Shown here: in pieces, positions 42,716 to 54,988 of the stretch
Layout of the letters: each line of letters starts with the position of its first letter
Numbering within the stretch: the first letter of the stretch is position 1
From: Obelidium mucronatum
Lineage: Eukaryota; Chytridiomycota; Chytridiomycetes; Chytridiales; Chytriomycetaceae
Length of the DNA: 64,000 nt
Assembly: GCA_025765595.1 (NCBI GenBank)
Contig: JAIVFH010000033.1
Coordinates: 186,001 to 250,000 of the forward strand
Reading direction: 5' to 3'
The notes under the pieces: generated by a model
Databases searched by the model: none
What the model was told of the DNA's origin: nothing
What the model saw: the letters and a program-made list of their open reading frames with translations, nothing else
Position numbers and translations under genes: made by a program

Positions 42716-42995
42716 AGAAAAAGGTACGTACTTTCCATTTGAAAACTCAGTGTTTGCCCTCAGTCGTTGATGTTATTGCCAACCAGACTTACGATCCCCT
42801 GCCTTGGCGGCAACGGCGTTTGTGATAAAATAGGAGTTTATTGCAAAAAGGAACGTACTTTCCATTTGAAAATAACTCAGCGTTTGCCTGCCCTCCATTA
42901 CTTTCCGGTCGGCTGAGTCGTTGATGTTATTTTGCAGTGTTTGTGATAAAATACTAGTTTATTGCAAAAAGGTACATACTTTCCATTTGAAATTT
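42715..42995. repeat. Tandem repeats of about 125 bp (right copy)
   Basis: Units beginning GGTACGTACTTTCCATTTGA or near variants recur at about 42,722, 42,850 and 42,970, each ending TTTATTGCAAAAA. Uninterrupted equivalent of 795-1,250. Confidence 0.7.
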
Positions 42996-43318
42996 CAATG
43001 AGCAGTGGTCATTGAAAGAACGTTTGGGACGTTGAAGCAACAATGGAGAATTCTATTGACTGTTCAAAAAGCCTCCCCCAAACAAGCATGTAAGTCTTCT
43101 TTGCCTGTGCCATCCTTCACAATATCTGTAACAGCCATGCAGACTCTGTTTTTTTGGATACATGAGACAACTATGAACACCAAGAAGCAAACTACACTCT
43201 CCTATTCCAGTTACTATCTCCAATGTGAATGCCACACTTGTTGAAGAAAGAAATGCAATGGCAGCTTGTCGTCAATTGCTTGCAGACAAGCTATATTATG
43301 AATAAAATCCAAGCTTAT
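42990..43318 (+). pseudogene. PIF/Harbinger transposase C-terminal remnant (right copy)
   Basis: V-I-E-R-T-F-G-T-L-K-Q-Q-W-R-I-L at 43,005, then an I-L-H-N-I-C block in another frame, then ATLVEERNAMAACRQLLADK ending in a stop near 43,304. Three frames in 300 bp mark it as decayed. Confidence 0.6.
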
Positions 43319-43643
43319 TAAACAACTTCAATTTTCTGATTCTTAAGTTTCCTGTTCTGCAACTTGATTTGAGTTTGAACTTGCAAATGAGGGATATGTT
43401 TGATGTGGCAATGTCACAGGATGTGGCTGTGAGAACACACTTGTTTGCTGGGAGGATGAAAACCCACTATTCAACTGGCGTTAGCAATGGATGCTGCTTG
43501 ATTTGCGTCTGCTCCAACATCTGTTTGAAAGCTTGTTAATCTTTCTCGACAACCCTCCTCATCTTTGCTGGCAGCATTGCCAGTGAGTTTGTTGACCAAC
43601 CCATTGTGCCCTTCTGGCTAACATCATCCCCTTCTTTTCTTAA

Positions 43644-46104
43644 GGAGTAAGAATCTGCAGTCTCCCATACATCCAAAACGTGGGTCAAGAAAATATTTTG
43701 GCACATATGGAACAATACCGGGCAATCCCAAGGAGTACGTATTGATTGCCACAATTCTGGTCTTTGGATGGAACTGCTTGCCGTGTATTGAACAAACAAT
43801 TTTAGAAGCATTTGTTAGATACATCAGAATGATCCAAACCCAAATATGCATGTTCTATGATGACTCGGCATGTGGCAAAATACACAACTCGCCAGTACCA
43901 AAGCCCAAAGAGACTTCAAAATGCAATGCAAATCGTGCCATTAATTATTATCCTAAAAGAAAAACAAGTGAAAGAACGGAATAAAAGAAATAAAATAAAA
44001 GAAATAACAGAACTTAACTGAATCCCAAATAAATGAAATCTTCCTATCTTTACTCACTTTACCCCACTCGCAAGTGTTTTTGGTTCCATTGGGTTTGCGG
44101 TCCAGCGCAAACGATTCCGGGTCCATGTCAATCAGATTGAGATCTGCGGTGGGTCTACTCCTCTTAGTCCCTACGCACCTACAACCCTTAAACTAAATCT
44201 CACTCCTAGTTTGATTGCTCTGCTGCAAGATCTATGGGACCTGTTGCCTTTACCCTGGGTCATCATCCCAATAGCAGGCTCTCCAACAGCGACTGGGTGC
44301 ACACCTGCTACGACTCTTTAAAGCTCCCTAGTCTACTTCCTGGGATCATTCCCATGCGCTACTTTGCCCAACTCGAGACCGCTATAATTGCTAGCTACTA
44401 AAGCCCAGGTATCTTCCGAAATACCCTTTGGCACAACTGATTTCGCTCGCGTTCACTCACCAAATCTGATCAACTTACAATAGGATCCCCTTGGAGGAAT
44501 GTAGCCCTCTCTTATAAAGTTTGCTTGTGAGAGATGCAATCACTGACGCAACCTGGGAAGGACATGGTTACATCATGTCATGCCAGTCATTTCAATTCTC
44601 AACAACTCCAAACCTTTATTGATCGACGCAACAATCCCAAAACAGAGAATCACAAATAAATCAATAAAGAGTAATAAATAATAATTAATAAATAAAAACA
44701 CTGTCAAAGTTAGTATTCTAGGCGGGAAAGTCAAAAAACCCCTCCCGTGAAGGTGTAAACTTCACACAACGTGGACATACTAGAATCATACTTGGGAAAG
44801 ACAGCAGTGATTGCTTGATCCAAAGTGTCAGAAGCAATTCCAGGAACTATTAGAGCCAGTGTTAGTAGCAGTTATTACACGCTACTCTCACAGTGGGTCT
44901 GATTCTCGCTGTAATAATTTTACTTAAGTCTTTGTTAGAGGAAGTTGTTATCATTTGTCTTCCTGATTTATAATCAATGAATACTTTCTTCCATAATGTT
45001 TTATCCATTCTTGACTTATAATGTTTCTTATTTCTGTAATTATATCTTTGGATGCTCTTAAATTTTAGTTCAGTTTCAATACACTCTGTGTTAGTCTTAC
45101 AGTCTTTGCACTATTTTGACTTCATCTCTCGTGACTTCCAGTGATTATTGGTCCAGCCCACGCTCAAGTCCTTAATTGACTTTCTGGTTCTAACATTTTT
45201 ACCATCAAATTTTTTCTCAGCTACCAAGTTACCAGACGTTGAAAGTTGTTGATTCCAATAAAGACAATCATGAAATTAAGGTGTATGTTGGAATTGAACC
45301 GTCAAAGCCTTTGAGTGGTTTCTGCATTTAACAGCCAACAGAGTTAGGACTTGGTGAGTCAAACATGTTTGTGGGGAAAGCTGTGCAATTCTTTTCTGCT
45401 TCAGTAGACCAAAATTCCAATTTTTAGTTTTTACACTTAAAGCATACTTATCAATGAATAACTGGAGACTTGGGTCACAATCTATTCCAAGAGAGCAAAT
45501 GTAATCAATTTGGCATCTTGCAAAATGTATTTAGAATTCCGAAGTTGCAGTTTTATATATGTGGTAAATGTGGCTCTATTTTAATACAATTCGGAATATG
45601 CTATATGGGAACCATACAACACCATACATTCATTCAATTTTAAATGGATCATCAAACACATGTTGACTGTATTCCTTTGATTTTAAATGTTGGGTATTCA
45701 TCAATCTATTTCAAATGTTGGGTATTCATCAATGTATTTCAAATACAAAGTGATGTATTTTTAACCCACTCATATCTTTCACATTCCAGATGAAGTCCAC
45801 AACTTACAGTAGAGCCCGCTATATTATGTGTTGGCTCGTATACCACTTGCCCCCTTCCAACTTGAAAAAAAATAGAGGGAGAAAAGGGGAAAGAAAGGAG
45901 AAAGGAAAAGAGAAAGGAAAGGGGCAAAGGAAAAGGAAGAAAGGAAAATGAGAGATCAAGCCGAAGGAACACTCACAACAGTGTGTTGGGTTCAAAAGTT
46001 TTTGATCTGTGATTACGCTAAGTTGTTAATATTGAGTTGATCTGATGCAATTACCCAGGATTTGCATTTAGAATCGTATACAAGCCAGATTTCTAACATA
46101 ATAA
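43644..46104. other. No gene recognised; boundary between the inverted repeat and unique DNA
   Basis: 2.4 kb without a convincing coding frame. An open frame at 43,851-43,624 (minus) has no motif I know. A purine-rich stretch (AAAGGAGAAAGG type) spans 45,866-45,960. Confidence 0.5.
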
Positions 46105-46178
46105 GCTCGGTTGGCTCAGCTGGCAGTAGCGTGGGGCTGTTAACCTCAAGGTCACTGGTTCGATCCCAGTATCGAGCG
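46105..46178 (+). tRNA. tRNA-Asn (GTT)
   Basis: 74 nt. Acceptor GCTCGGT/ATCGAGC (with a wobble), D arm GGCTCAGCTGGC, anticodon loop CTGTTAA (GTT), T arm CTGGTTCGATCCCAG, discriminator G. Single copy, 145 bp upstream of the THADA start codon. Confidence 0.93.
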
Positions 46179-46322
46179 CCTATTTGTGTTTTTTAGCTAT
46201 GATCTAACCCATATTGCTGCCAATACTCATGATTATGGCGTTAAGTCAACACGATGATGGGTACATTGATCAAACAGTTGGTGTAAACATTTTTTTCTTT
46301 TTGTTTTTCCTTTTATTAAATC

Positions 46323-49300
46323 ATGCGCAACAAAAAGCTAAAAACAAGTGACAACAAGGGTACATCAGAGAATGGAAATCATGGCGGTCCGATCCAAATT
46401 GAAAGCGAATGGCGCGAGATTGTACTCCAGCTTGTGTCTGAGTTGGGGGCCGACAGCAGTGTAAAGCCCGTGCTGGACAGCCTTCAGCAGCTTGTGCTCG
46501 CTGACGCATCGACGGCAACGCTGGAGACGCAGACAGCGGCACTGCGCCGCCTCGGTGGGTGTTTCCCTGACTTCCCGCGCGCGCAGCTAACCGGCGCCGA
46601 ACCAAAACACCAAAACCCCGGACGAACGAACCAGCGGCGTCGCTCGCGGGGCCCGCACCCGGCGACGGCCGCGCGCGCATCGACGACGCCGTGGCGCGCG
46701 TGTGCGCAGCCGCGTTCTTCGGCGCGGCGGCGGCAGACGCGGGCGCCCGCAGCGCGCTGCTCGCCGTGTTTTCGCGCGTCGCCGCCGCCGCCGCCGCGCC
46801 GCACGTCGCCGCGCATCTGCGCGCGTTCGTGCGCGCCATGACTCACCGCGCGAGCGACGCTGTCGCCGCGTCGCGCGCCTGCGTCGTTGTGCTCAACGCG
46901 ATCGACTGGAGCCTTGGCGCCGCGGCCGTGGGTGACTGTCTGGAGGAAACTACGGCGGCCTTCGGTCTGATGCTGGAAAGAGTCCAGAGCGACATTGATC
47001 GCTGTGGTTCTGGTGGGTCTTTTTGTCTTGGGTATTCTTCTTATGTTTTTTTTAGAGGATGCTTTGTCCTTGTCGCAGAAGACGCGTGCTTGCAATGACA
47101 TCTTAAAAACTCTCGCGTCGCTTTTTGCAAAACTCTCAGGTCCAGACCCATCAGCAACATCCGCCACAAATCCATTCCACTTTCTTCAAAGAAATGGCTC
47201 TCAATCAAAACTCGGCTATAATCTTTTACGGCAGTCAATTCAAATTACATTTTCGGATCCCAAAATATATTTTCGAGACTGTCAGTTCATGGCTGGAATC
47301 GTTACTGGCTGGGTTTTAGAAATTGTATTTGGGGCAGACCGATCATGGTTGGGGTTTGTCCTTCTGGATACTCCCTCTGTGACCAAGGACGATGAAATGG
47401 GTGGTTCTCAAGTTTTATCGCTGTTGAAAGACACTGTTCTGTCATCATCATCCAATGTGGACGGATTTTACTCTCTGCTGTGTTTTTATCGCGGGATTTT
47501 GACGACAGTTGGACCAATTTCTACGACTATACAACTGGATAACAGCGGCACATCTCTGCTTTCTGAAGTTTATCAGCGAATCATGAATATTATTGACAAA
47601 GCCTCAGATTCAGCAACTCGAGTGTTGGCGTTCCAAACCCTTGCAACTTGGATGAAAGTCCTCAAAGACTCTTTTGCAAAAGGTTATCCTGCGCCAACTG
47701 GAATTGATACTATTCAAATATTCAAGGCATCTTTTGAGCTTGTTTTTACATTTTGGGAAGACCCTGTTGATACAACGCAACATAAACTCAAAGACGTGTT
47801 TATCGCCATGCTTGAAATCCTTCGATTTTTCCAGCAGCAGCAGCAGCAGCAAAGTCATCCGCATGGATCTGTATTTAATTCAAATGCAGCCTCATCCTTC
47901 TTGCTTGAGATTGTTGATAAACTGCTGAAGGCGGATTGGTTACGGAAAGTCAAGTATGATCTACTAGCGCATTTACTGGCGGTTATTCATCCGGATGAAA
48001 TTCTGAAACTTCGACCCGACTTCTTGACTGTGTGCTTTGATGTCATGAGGTAGGAAGGATGTGAAACAAACGACAATTTCAAGCGAACTAACCGACTAAA
48101 AATCAAACAACAACAGCAATCTGTCAATGTCCAGCCGAATTTGCGCCTTCTTGATCCGCTTCTTTTCAACCTTGTTTGACAAGAACGTGACCCCAACCCT
48201 CACCTCTTGCCTACTCTGGATTAATCCCTTCTGCTATGCACTCTCCCACCCATCTGCAAACCTTCGCCGCGCATTCAGTGAAAACCTCCTCGGCTTTGTA
48301 TTCAAAGACAAGAAGCCATACTTTGACGTACTCCTCACCTCCTTCCAAACAAACGTTTCTTCTTCCACGGGCCATACCAACAACAACAAGCACGTGAACA
48401 TGGACTACTACATCCACGGATCCATATCCTTGCTGAAAACGGGTCGGACTCTTGGATTCTTACAATCTGATTTCCTCTCATCGTCAAACGGTGAAAACAA
48501 TCGTAGAATCATACGTGCAGGAATAAGTCATCCTGATGGAATCATTCGAAATGATGTTTGTGGGATCTTGTGTGATTCGGCGAGAGCGTTGGCTGAACCT
48601 GGGGTGGATGAATTGGAGTTTGTGAAAGTCTTTTTGACTGTGAATACGGCGGATTATAAAAGTGAATTTCGGCAGAAATTGTAAGGGGTTTTCTTATCTT
48701 TTTTTTTGGTTGTTTTTTTCTTCTTTTTTTTTTTTTGTTGTTGTGTGTGTATGTTTGGGGAGTTTGTCGTCCTCAACCACCGTTCTTACAGATTCGGAAA
48801 TGTGCACAAGTTGATTTGCAGAATCAGAAAGTGCTTGTATGCCAATCAAAGAGATTTGAAAACGCGAGAATCTTTTTTGGCCAAAAAGACGGGATCCGAC
48901 GAGGCGATTCAAACTGCCGTTAAGGAAATAGAGGAGCTCACGAAAAAAGTTGATGTTAAAATGGGATTCCTGAATTGGTTAATGGAATTTGCAGTTGAGT
49001 TTTTTTTTTTTTTTGGTTAATGCTTTTTGTTTTTAAACAAGTCTTTTAATATTTCCTTGTTAGGTGATTTCCTTGTCTCCAGGGTCATCGTTCCCTCGAA
49101 CAACTTCTGCACTTGTTCTGCTCTCGACAATCCGCGATGCTGAAGAAATGTCATTGGACAGTACATTCAACAAGAGTTTATCTGCCGAGTTTTGCACATT
49201 CAACAACGCTGCTTGTGCAGCTGCCTTGGCGTCTATCCTTTTGAACGATACTTACGAACCGAGTCGACAAAGTGCATTCAACTTATTGATGAGTATGAAA

Positions 49301-52300
49301 GGAGATATTCCTGGATTCGGGCAAACGCAAGTTCAGGAGTTGGTGAATCAGGGTTTGAAAATGGTTCGTTATTGCCTCCAAAAAAAAACAATCAAGTAAC
49401 AAGACCCTGAAAACTCTTTATTTAGTTATTCTCTGTCAAAGCCTCGGATGCGGATGGTGGCGCGTTTGTGTTTCGTCTCATTTTTTCAAAGTATGTTTTG
49501 CAAGGAGGCCGGTACTTTCAAGTTTCAAAAGACTTTCAAGAAAAGAATTCAATGACTGTGGCTCCAGGTATTTATTTTTTTTTGTCTTGTTTAGATTTTT
49601 TGGCGGTTTTTTTTTTTTTTTGAAAGTGGCTCATGTTTTTCTCTCCAAGCTGCATTTTTCTTGCAGCTATTAAGCGTTTTGGAAAACTACACCACTATAA
49701 ATGAAGTTAATCTGTCGGACACTATCACGGAATATCCGATGCATGGGCTCTTTGCGGCGTTACGGTGAGGAACATTAACGCTTGGGAACATGTGTTCATT
49801 CTTTTTAAAAACGTTTCGTTCTTGTGCAGTGCCGTCCTTGGTGAAATCAACTATTCCAGTTTTAAAACCGCATCTGAAATATCTCTCTGGAACAACTTGC
49901 TTCGTCAAACATCCAACGTGGTCCTTCGTGCCACCAAGTGCGTTTTAGCCGTTCTTTCAAACGAGTCTCCAGAGGGAAACTATCCCGGATTGAATGAAGA
50001 AGCAGCCGCTGCGGATGAAGTGAATGCAGAAGCCATCTTGGCGGATGCAGGGGGCGAGAAAACGTCAAAAAGTCAACGGATTTTACATGAATGTTTCCGC
50101 ACTGTCAAGGAAGCTTGTGGAGTGCTTGAAGTTGTTCTTTGTCGACCTCCATTACCTGACACCGCCGCAGCAGCAACAGGAATTGCGTCTCCAACAACAG
50201 GCAGAGAAATTCTGGATTACGATATGATTGTGTCTGGTGGAGATTGGTTGCGAATGCTCCTCACTTCCATTCGACACTATGGTGCTTTTTCGGGAGTGTT
50301 TACGTGCTTCAGCGCGCTGTGTGCGACTCTCTTGTGTTCTCAGAAGCAGTTGCTTGTGACGTTACCTCAAATTTGGTTGAGTGACTTTCTCCACAAGGCC
50401 GAGGTGATGGATGTTTCGATAACACGAAGGAGTGGAGGTCTCCCATTGGGTGTTGTGGCGGTTTTAGGATCAGCGTCGCCGTACAGAGCTGCACTGGTGG
50501 AACAGACAATGACTCGGTTGTTTAAAATGGCGAATGCTGAAGTACCTGTGGATGCGAATACCAACTTGGATTTACCGCAAGTTCATGCGTTTAATATTAT
50601 TCGGAGGTTGTTGCAGGACGCAACTGTAACGACTCTGATGAGAGACTATTTCGCTGATTGCTTTGTTTTGAGTATTGATGGGCTTTCGTCGAAAAGGTTG
50701 GTAGTGTCTTTTTTAAAATTCTCTCTTTTTCTTTTTTTAACAATCATTTTTTTTTTTTTTGGGCGTAAAGCTTCCCTATTCGTAACTGTGCGACTATGCT
50801 GTTTTCATCTTTGGTCACGAAAGTAATTGGGGTCAAGAAGAGCCGTGATCAGGACCATTCTATTAATACGGTGTCGGGGCGTGAATTTTTCGCAAGGTTC
50901 CCGAGCCTTCATGCGTTCATGACGGCGAAGCTTGCCGTGGCTGTTTCAAAATTTGATGGCGAAGATGTAATAGTTTTTTTTTTCAGGCATGCATGGAGAG
51001 TTGATTTTTTTTTTTTGTTTCTTCAGCACGCTGTCCATCCTGCGTTCTACCCAATCTTGACTATCCTCGCCAGATGTAAGCGTTTCTTTTTTTATAGAGA
51101 TGTGCTCTGGAATCCAACTTCTAATGCACTTCCCAACAAAAAAAAAAACAGTGAAACCAACTGATTTCGATGGAAACAATTCCCATCTGACACTGTCTGC
51201 ATTCAAACCACTTGTTGAAAAGTGTGCATCTTCATCCTTTATTAAAGTCCGTGAAATCACGGCTCGAGCGTATGCAGCCTTGATTCCAGCAGCAGAATTT
51301 AGTCAAACTGTGAAGCAGATTATGGCTGGCTTAACAAGCTCTTTAGAATACAATGATACTCATGGACGGCTGTTGATTGTGAGGAACTTGATTCAAATGC
51401 ATTTGTTTAGAGAGAAGCCAACCAATGATGTGATTGCTGGTATATATACACATTTAAATTGCTTTTTTCTTTCTGTAGAAAGCGTGTTTTTTTAAACTTT
51501 GAAAACACACGAACACACAAACACAGAATTCAGCTCCCAAATCCCGGATATTCTTTCTTCTTCCTTTTGGGTTATTTCTGGATGCCAGATCCCAACGATC
51601 CAAGACGTCTATGTTCAGATTCTGAGTGACCTTTTCGTAGTGGGACGGGAAATTTTACGACCACTGCCAACAAGTCTATTGGAAAATGCTTGGACCGAAT
51701 CGATTTTGCTGTTCACCAAAACAAACACTCAAGAAACGAAGCGGAATCATGGGTGGACATATAATTTGCGGCAAACCCTTGCGTCATTTATTCTGGACTG
51801 TTTATCACTCATCTCGCCACGAACCTCTGTCACGGATATTATCCTTTTCCTTTTGAAGGATCCTGATTATGAAGTACAGCTTCAAGCGCTTCGGTACCTT
51901 CAGACTCGGTCGAGCGCAAGTACTGGTGGTGGCGACGGCGTTTTGATGTTGGATTGGTCCCAAATTGTGCCAAAGCTGGTTTCCTTGGTGCATTCGAAAG
52001 CTTCATATGAGCAAGTTTGTTACACAGCGGCTCATGTCTGTCGCCTCCCTCACGTGCAAGAATTCTTGCAGCAGAGTGTTTTGGACCGTGTATCTTTAGA
52101 AACTGTGGTTGTTGTTTCAATTGCTGAAGATTTCGCGGAAAGATTGAGTATGACTGAGAATACGTATGAAGTGGAAGCTATATTGCCCTTGTTGGCTTTG
52201 ATTGTCATGAATGGGCAAAAAGGAGGTGCTCATGTCAAGACGAATGATGATGTGAATGTTTTGATTGGGTTGATGAAGAAGTGGAGCTCTGAAGAAACGG

Positions 52301-53330
52301 TAAAACTTTTCTCTTCTTTTCTTTTCTTTTCTATTTTTTTTTTTTTTTTTTTGGATTGGCTGTTTTTTTTTAATTGAGCTGCTTCAAAGGCTGTGTATGT
52401 CAGAGTTAGCGTTGCGAATACGTTGGGATTGATACTTCCAAAGTTCACAGTTGATTCTGAAGAGAGTGAGAATATTTATGCGGAAATGTTATTGCATTTG
52501 GATATTTTATTGGATGATGATGATTCCGATGTTCGTGCAGTTGCGGCTGAGATTGTGTCAGAGCACTTGAATTCGAAGGTAGGGGAGGAATTTTAGTTGT
52601 ACTTCATTCATTGACAAAACGATAAACAATGTATAGGAGCCGATGATTCCGATTCAGTGTCGAGCTGCCCTATTTAGCCATGCTATTCATTCGATCAAAA
52701 GCTCTCGCGGTATTTATAAAATTGCATATTATGCGCAAACTCTCTTGATTGGTGCGGTTGATGCAGGTTCTGTTCCTTCTTTTTTACTTCTCGGGGCGCT
52801 GCTTATCGTTGACTTAACTGTTTTTTTTGTTTTGTTTTTTTTTTGGTTTAGAGACGTTGCTGGAGGGGCAAATTAATCCAACACATGCCCTTTTCTCCAA
52901 GGAAGAAAGTAATCAAAACAAAGAAGAATCTGTCGACGCTATCATGGCGCTGAGAGTGCTCCACAAGATTTTTGAACACTCTTCAAACCTTGACATTAAA
53001 AGACGAATCCAGTCCAGACTGTATCAATGGGTCTCCACCAGTGTTCCTGCGTTAGAATTACGTCAAGAGGATCTAGGCGGACTCAAGGGACGTGGGAAAG
53101 TGTTTGGATTTGCTTTGCGGCTGGTGGTTGCAATGGTGCTTTTGTCACATCCAGCAGATACCGAAAGGATGCAGGTCGATGGAGATGAACATTTTGATGT
53201 TGTCCTCTGGCGGGATAAGTTGGGATCGTTGGCTCTGCATGACCACATAATGATGATGGTGGGGAAGGAGCAAGTTGCAGTGACAGATGCAATCATGGAT
53301 TTATTTCCACGCTTATTATTAGAGGCATAA
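46323..53330 (+). CDS. TRM732: THADA/TRM732-family protein (DUF2428, HEAT-type repeats)
   Basis: Sixteen exons splice to 1,965 residues with consistent phases: 46,323-46,554, 46,635-47,012, 47,056-48,049, 48,117-48,680, 48,792-48,993, 49,064-49,363, 49,426-49,567, 49,650-49,764, 49,830-50,696, 50,771-50,966, 51,027-51,075, 51,152-51,439, 51,527-52,299, 52,390-52,578, 52,637-52,766, 52,852-53,330. The DUF2428 signature is clear: TRRSGGLPLGVVAVL, QVHAFNIIRRLLQD, FPIRNCATMLFSSLVTKVIG and GREFFARFPSLHAF. In yeast Trm732 partners the Trm7 methyltransferase for 2'-O-methylation of tRNA position 32; animal THADA is homologous. Length matches animal THADA (about 1,950) more than yeast Trm732. Exon 2 is very GC- and alanine-rich. 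The function is family inference. Confidence 0.92.
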
Positions 53331-53349
53331 TTTGAATAAATAATAGCTG

Positions 53350-53559
53350 TTATTTGTCGTTCACAAGCTGTCGTAGACGATCTCGTTCGTTGAGGAGTTG
53401 TAGTAGTCGTTGTTCCTGTTAACCCAAACCAGTCACTCACGGCTGACACACTCTGAACCGGGAACACACCTTTCGATACACTTGCACAGCGTTGGCAACA
53501 TGAACGCCGCCAAAGACAAAGGTTACAATTCCGACAGCAACAATAGCTTTTTTGCTCAT
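53350..53559 (-). CDS. Small single-pass membrane protein, 51 residues
   Basis: Two exons (53,559-53,470 and 53,415-53,350) around a 54-nt GT-AG intron give MSKKAIVAVGIVTFVFGGVH, then VANAVQVYRK, then EQRLLQLLNERDRLRQLVND and a final K. One hydrophobic helix (residues 5-23) is followed by an amphipathic charged helix, the shape of small mitochondrial respiratory assembly factors such as PET117; no diagnostic motif confirms this. Start codons of this gene and EIPR1 are only 57 bp apart, implying a shared promoter. The stop lies 20 bp from that of THADA. Confidence 0.6.
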
Positions 53560-53616
53560 TCAGTTAATTTATTGTTTTCTCTTTATTTTATTGTTATTTA
53601 TATTACTCCCAATTTT

Positions 53617-54936
53617 ATGTCCTTTACACTTCCCCACCAGGCGCGTTGTATTGTTCCGCAACTCGCTGAGCAAGAGCGGCCCCGTTTCTTTGCTGGAACA
53701 ACTAGTGTGTTTGGGGGCACTTCTGCAGACAACGAAGTACCTTTTGCTTGTCAGATCCAACTGAAACTTAAGAGCCTCTTTTCCACAGCTGCGACTTTTG
53801 GACTTTGACGAAGAAGAAAACGAAATATCGTCACAGACATTCTCTCATCCAAATCAAGTCAGATTCATTGCACCATCGCCAGATAAATCAGATTTCGTGT
53901 TCACTTGCCACCAAAACCACACGTCCACGCCAAACCCACGCGCTTCTCTGTGGCTGCTCAGTGCCCTTGTAACTAATGAAGAAGATCAAAGGCTGTCTAA
54001 TCAATCAGGAACTTTATCAGAATTGTTGTGTATTGAGAGTTGTGATCGAGTTGCGGGAATCAGCAAAGTTTTCTGGGATCCATCGGGTGGAAAATCACGC
54101 GTTATTGCAACTGGTTCTAGTGCTGTGGGCGTGTATAATATTGACCGCGGCTTATCGAAAGGAACGGTATGTGTCAGCGAATGAAAAGGCACCAACTAAC
54201 CATATGACTTCTTTAGATTGAGTCGGTGTATTCTCTTTCTTCTTTCTCGTCAGAGTTGAACTCCCCTTCCGACTTTGTTGACTGCGCAAAATGGAATCCT
54301 CACAATACAGATGAATTTGCTGTTGGGGCTGAAGCTACGCTCATTGGTCTTGACTTGCGTGCACCCACCAACAAAGAAACATTTATCATTCCTTATGCAC
54401 ATGATCAATGTATTCGAGACATTGACTACAACCCAAACAAGCCATATCATCTAGCAACAGGTGGAAACGACGGCAAAGTTAGAATTTGGGATTCAAGAAA
54501 TCACTCAAAACCGCTCAAAGAGTTAAATGATCATAGTCACTGGGTCTGGAGCGTCAATTATAATCGATTTCATGATCAGCTCTTGTTGTCAAGCAGCAGT
54601 GATTGCCTTGTGAATCTGCAAAATGTTGTTTCGGTTAGTTCGACGCCGTATGGATTGATTCGAAGCATGGATGATGAGCTGGATGTTGTTCGTGAAGAAG
54701 GTCTTCTTGAGGAAATGTAAGAGCGGTGTTTTGGACAGTCAGAGTATCTGACTTTTTTTTTGTATTCCAGTAAAACCACAGACGAGTTGATTGCCACGTA
54801 TAAAGAATTTGAAGACAGCGTTTATGCGGTTGCATGGAGCTCAGCAGATCCTTGGATTTTCGCATCTCTTTCATTCGACGGACGGGTCTACATCAATATT
54901 GTTCCAAAGGACGTCAAATACTCTATTATTCTTTGA
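53617..54936 (+). CDS. EIPR1: EIPR1/TSSC1-type WD40 protein
   Basis: Four exons (53,617-53,736, 53,789-54,166, 54,217-54,716, 54,771-54,936) give 387 residues, the length of the human protein. Recognisable family stretches are Q-A-R near the start, [93 protein letters not shown] and the end K-Y-S-I-I-L. In animals EIPR1 binds the GARP and EARP tethers and acts in endosome-to-Golgi traffic and dense-core vesicle biogenesis. The start is chosen because [10 protein letters not shown] aligns with the family N-terminus and needs no upstream exon. Confidence 0.93.
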
Positions 54937-54988
54937 GATATCTGATAAAATTTTTTAGATAAAACTTCTCTTAATTCTCTTAATTCAA

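Larger units (their letters stand above)
38258..43643. repeat. Right arm of the inverted duplication, outer part
   Basis: Reverse complement of about 152-5,690, carrying the same four tRNA loci, the unknown decayed gene and the Harbinger relic. The homology ends at about 43,643. Beyond it the sequence differs from the chromodomain remnant found outside the left arm. Confidence 0.9.

Noticed and set aside
152..43643. CRISPR array, prophage or bacterial operon
   Set aside because: Spliced genes, pol III tRNA genes and retrotransposons make this eukaryotic; no spaced short repeats of CRISPR type.
46321..46839. 172-codon minus-strand frame overlapping THADA exons 1-2
   Set aside because: Alanine/arginine-rich shadow of the GC-rich exon; the plus strand splices into THADA.
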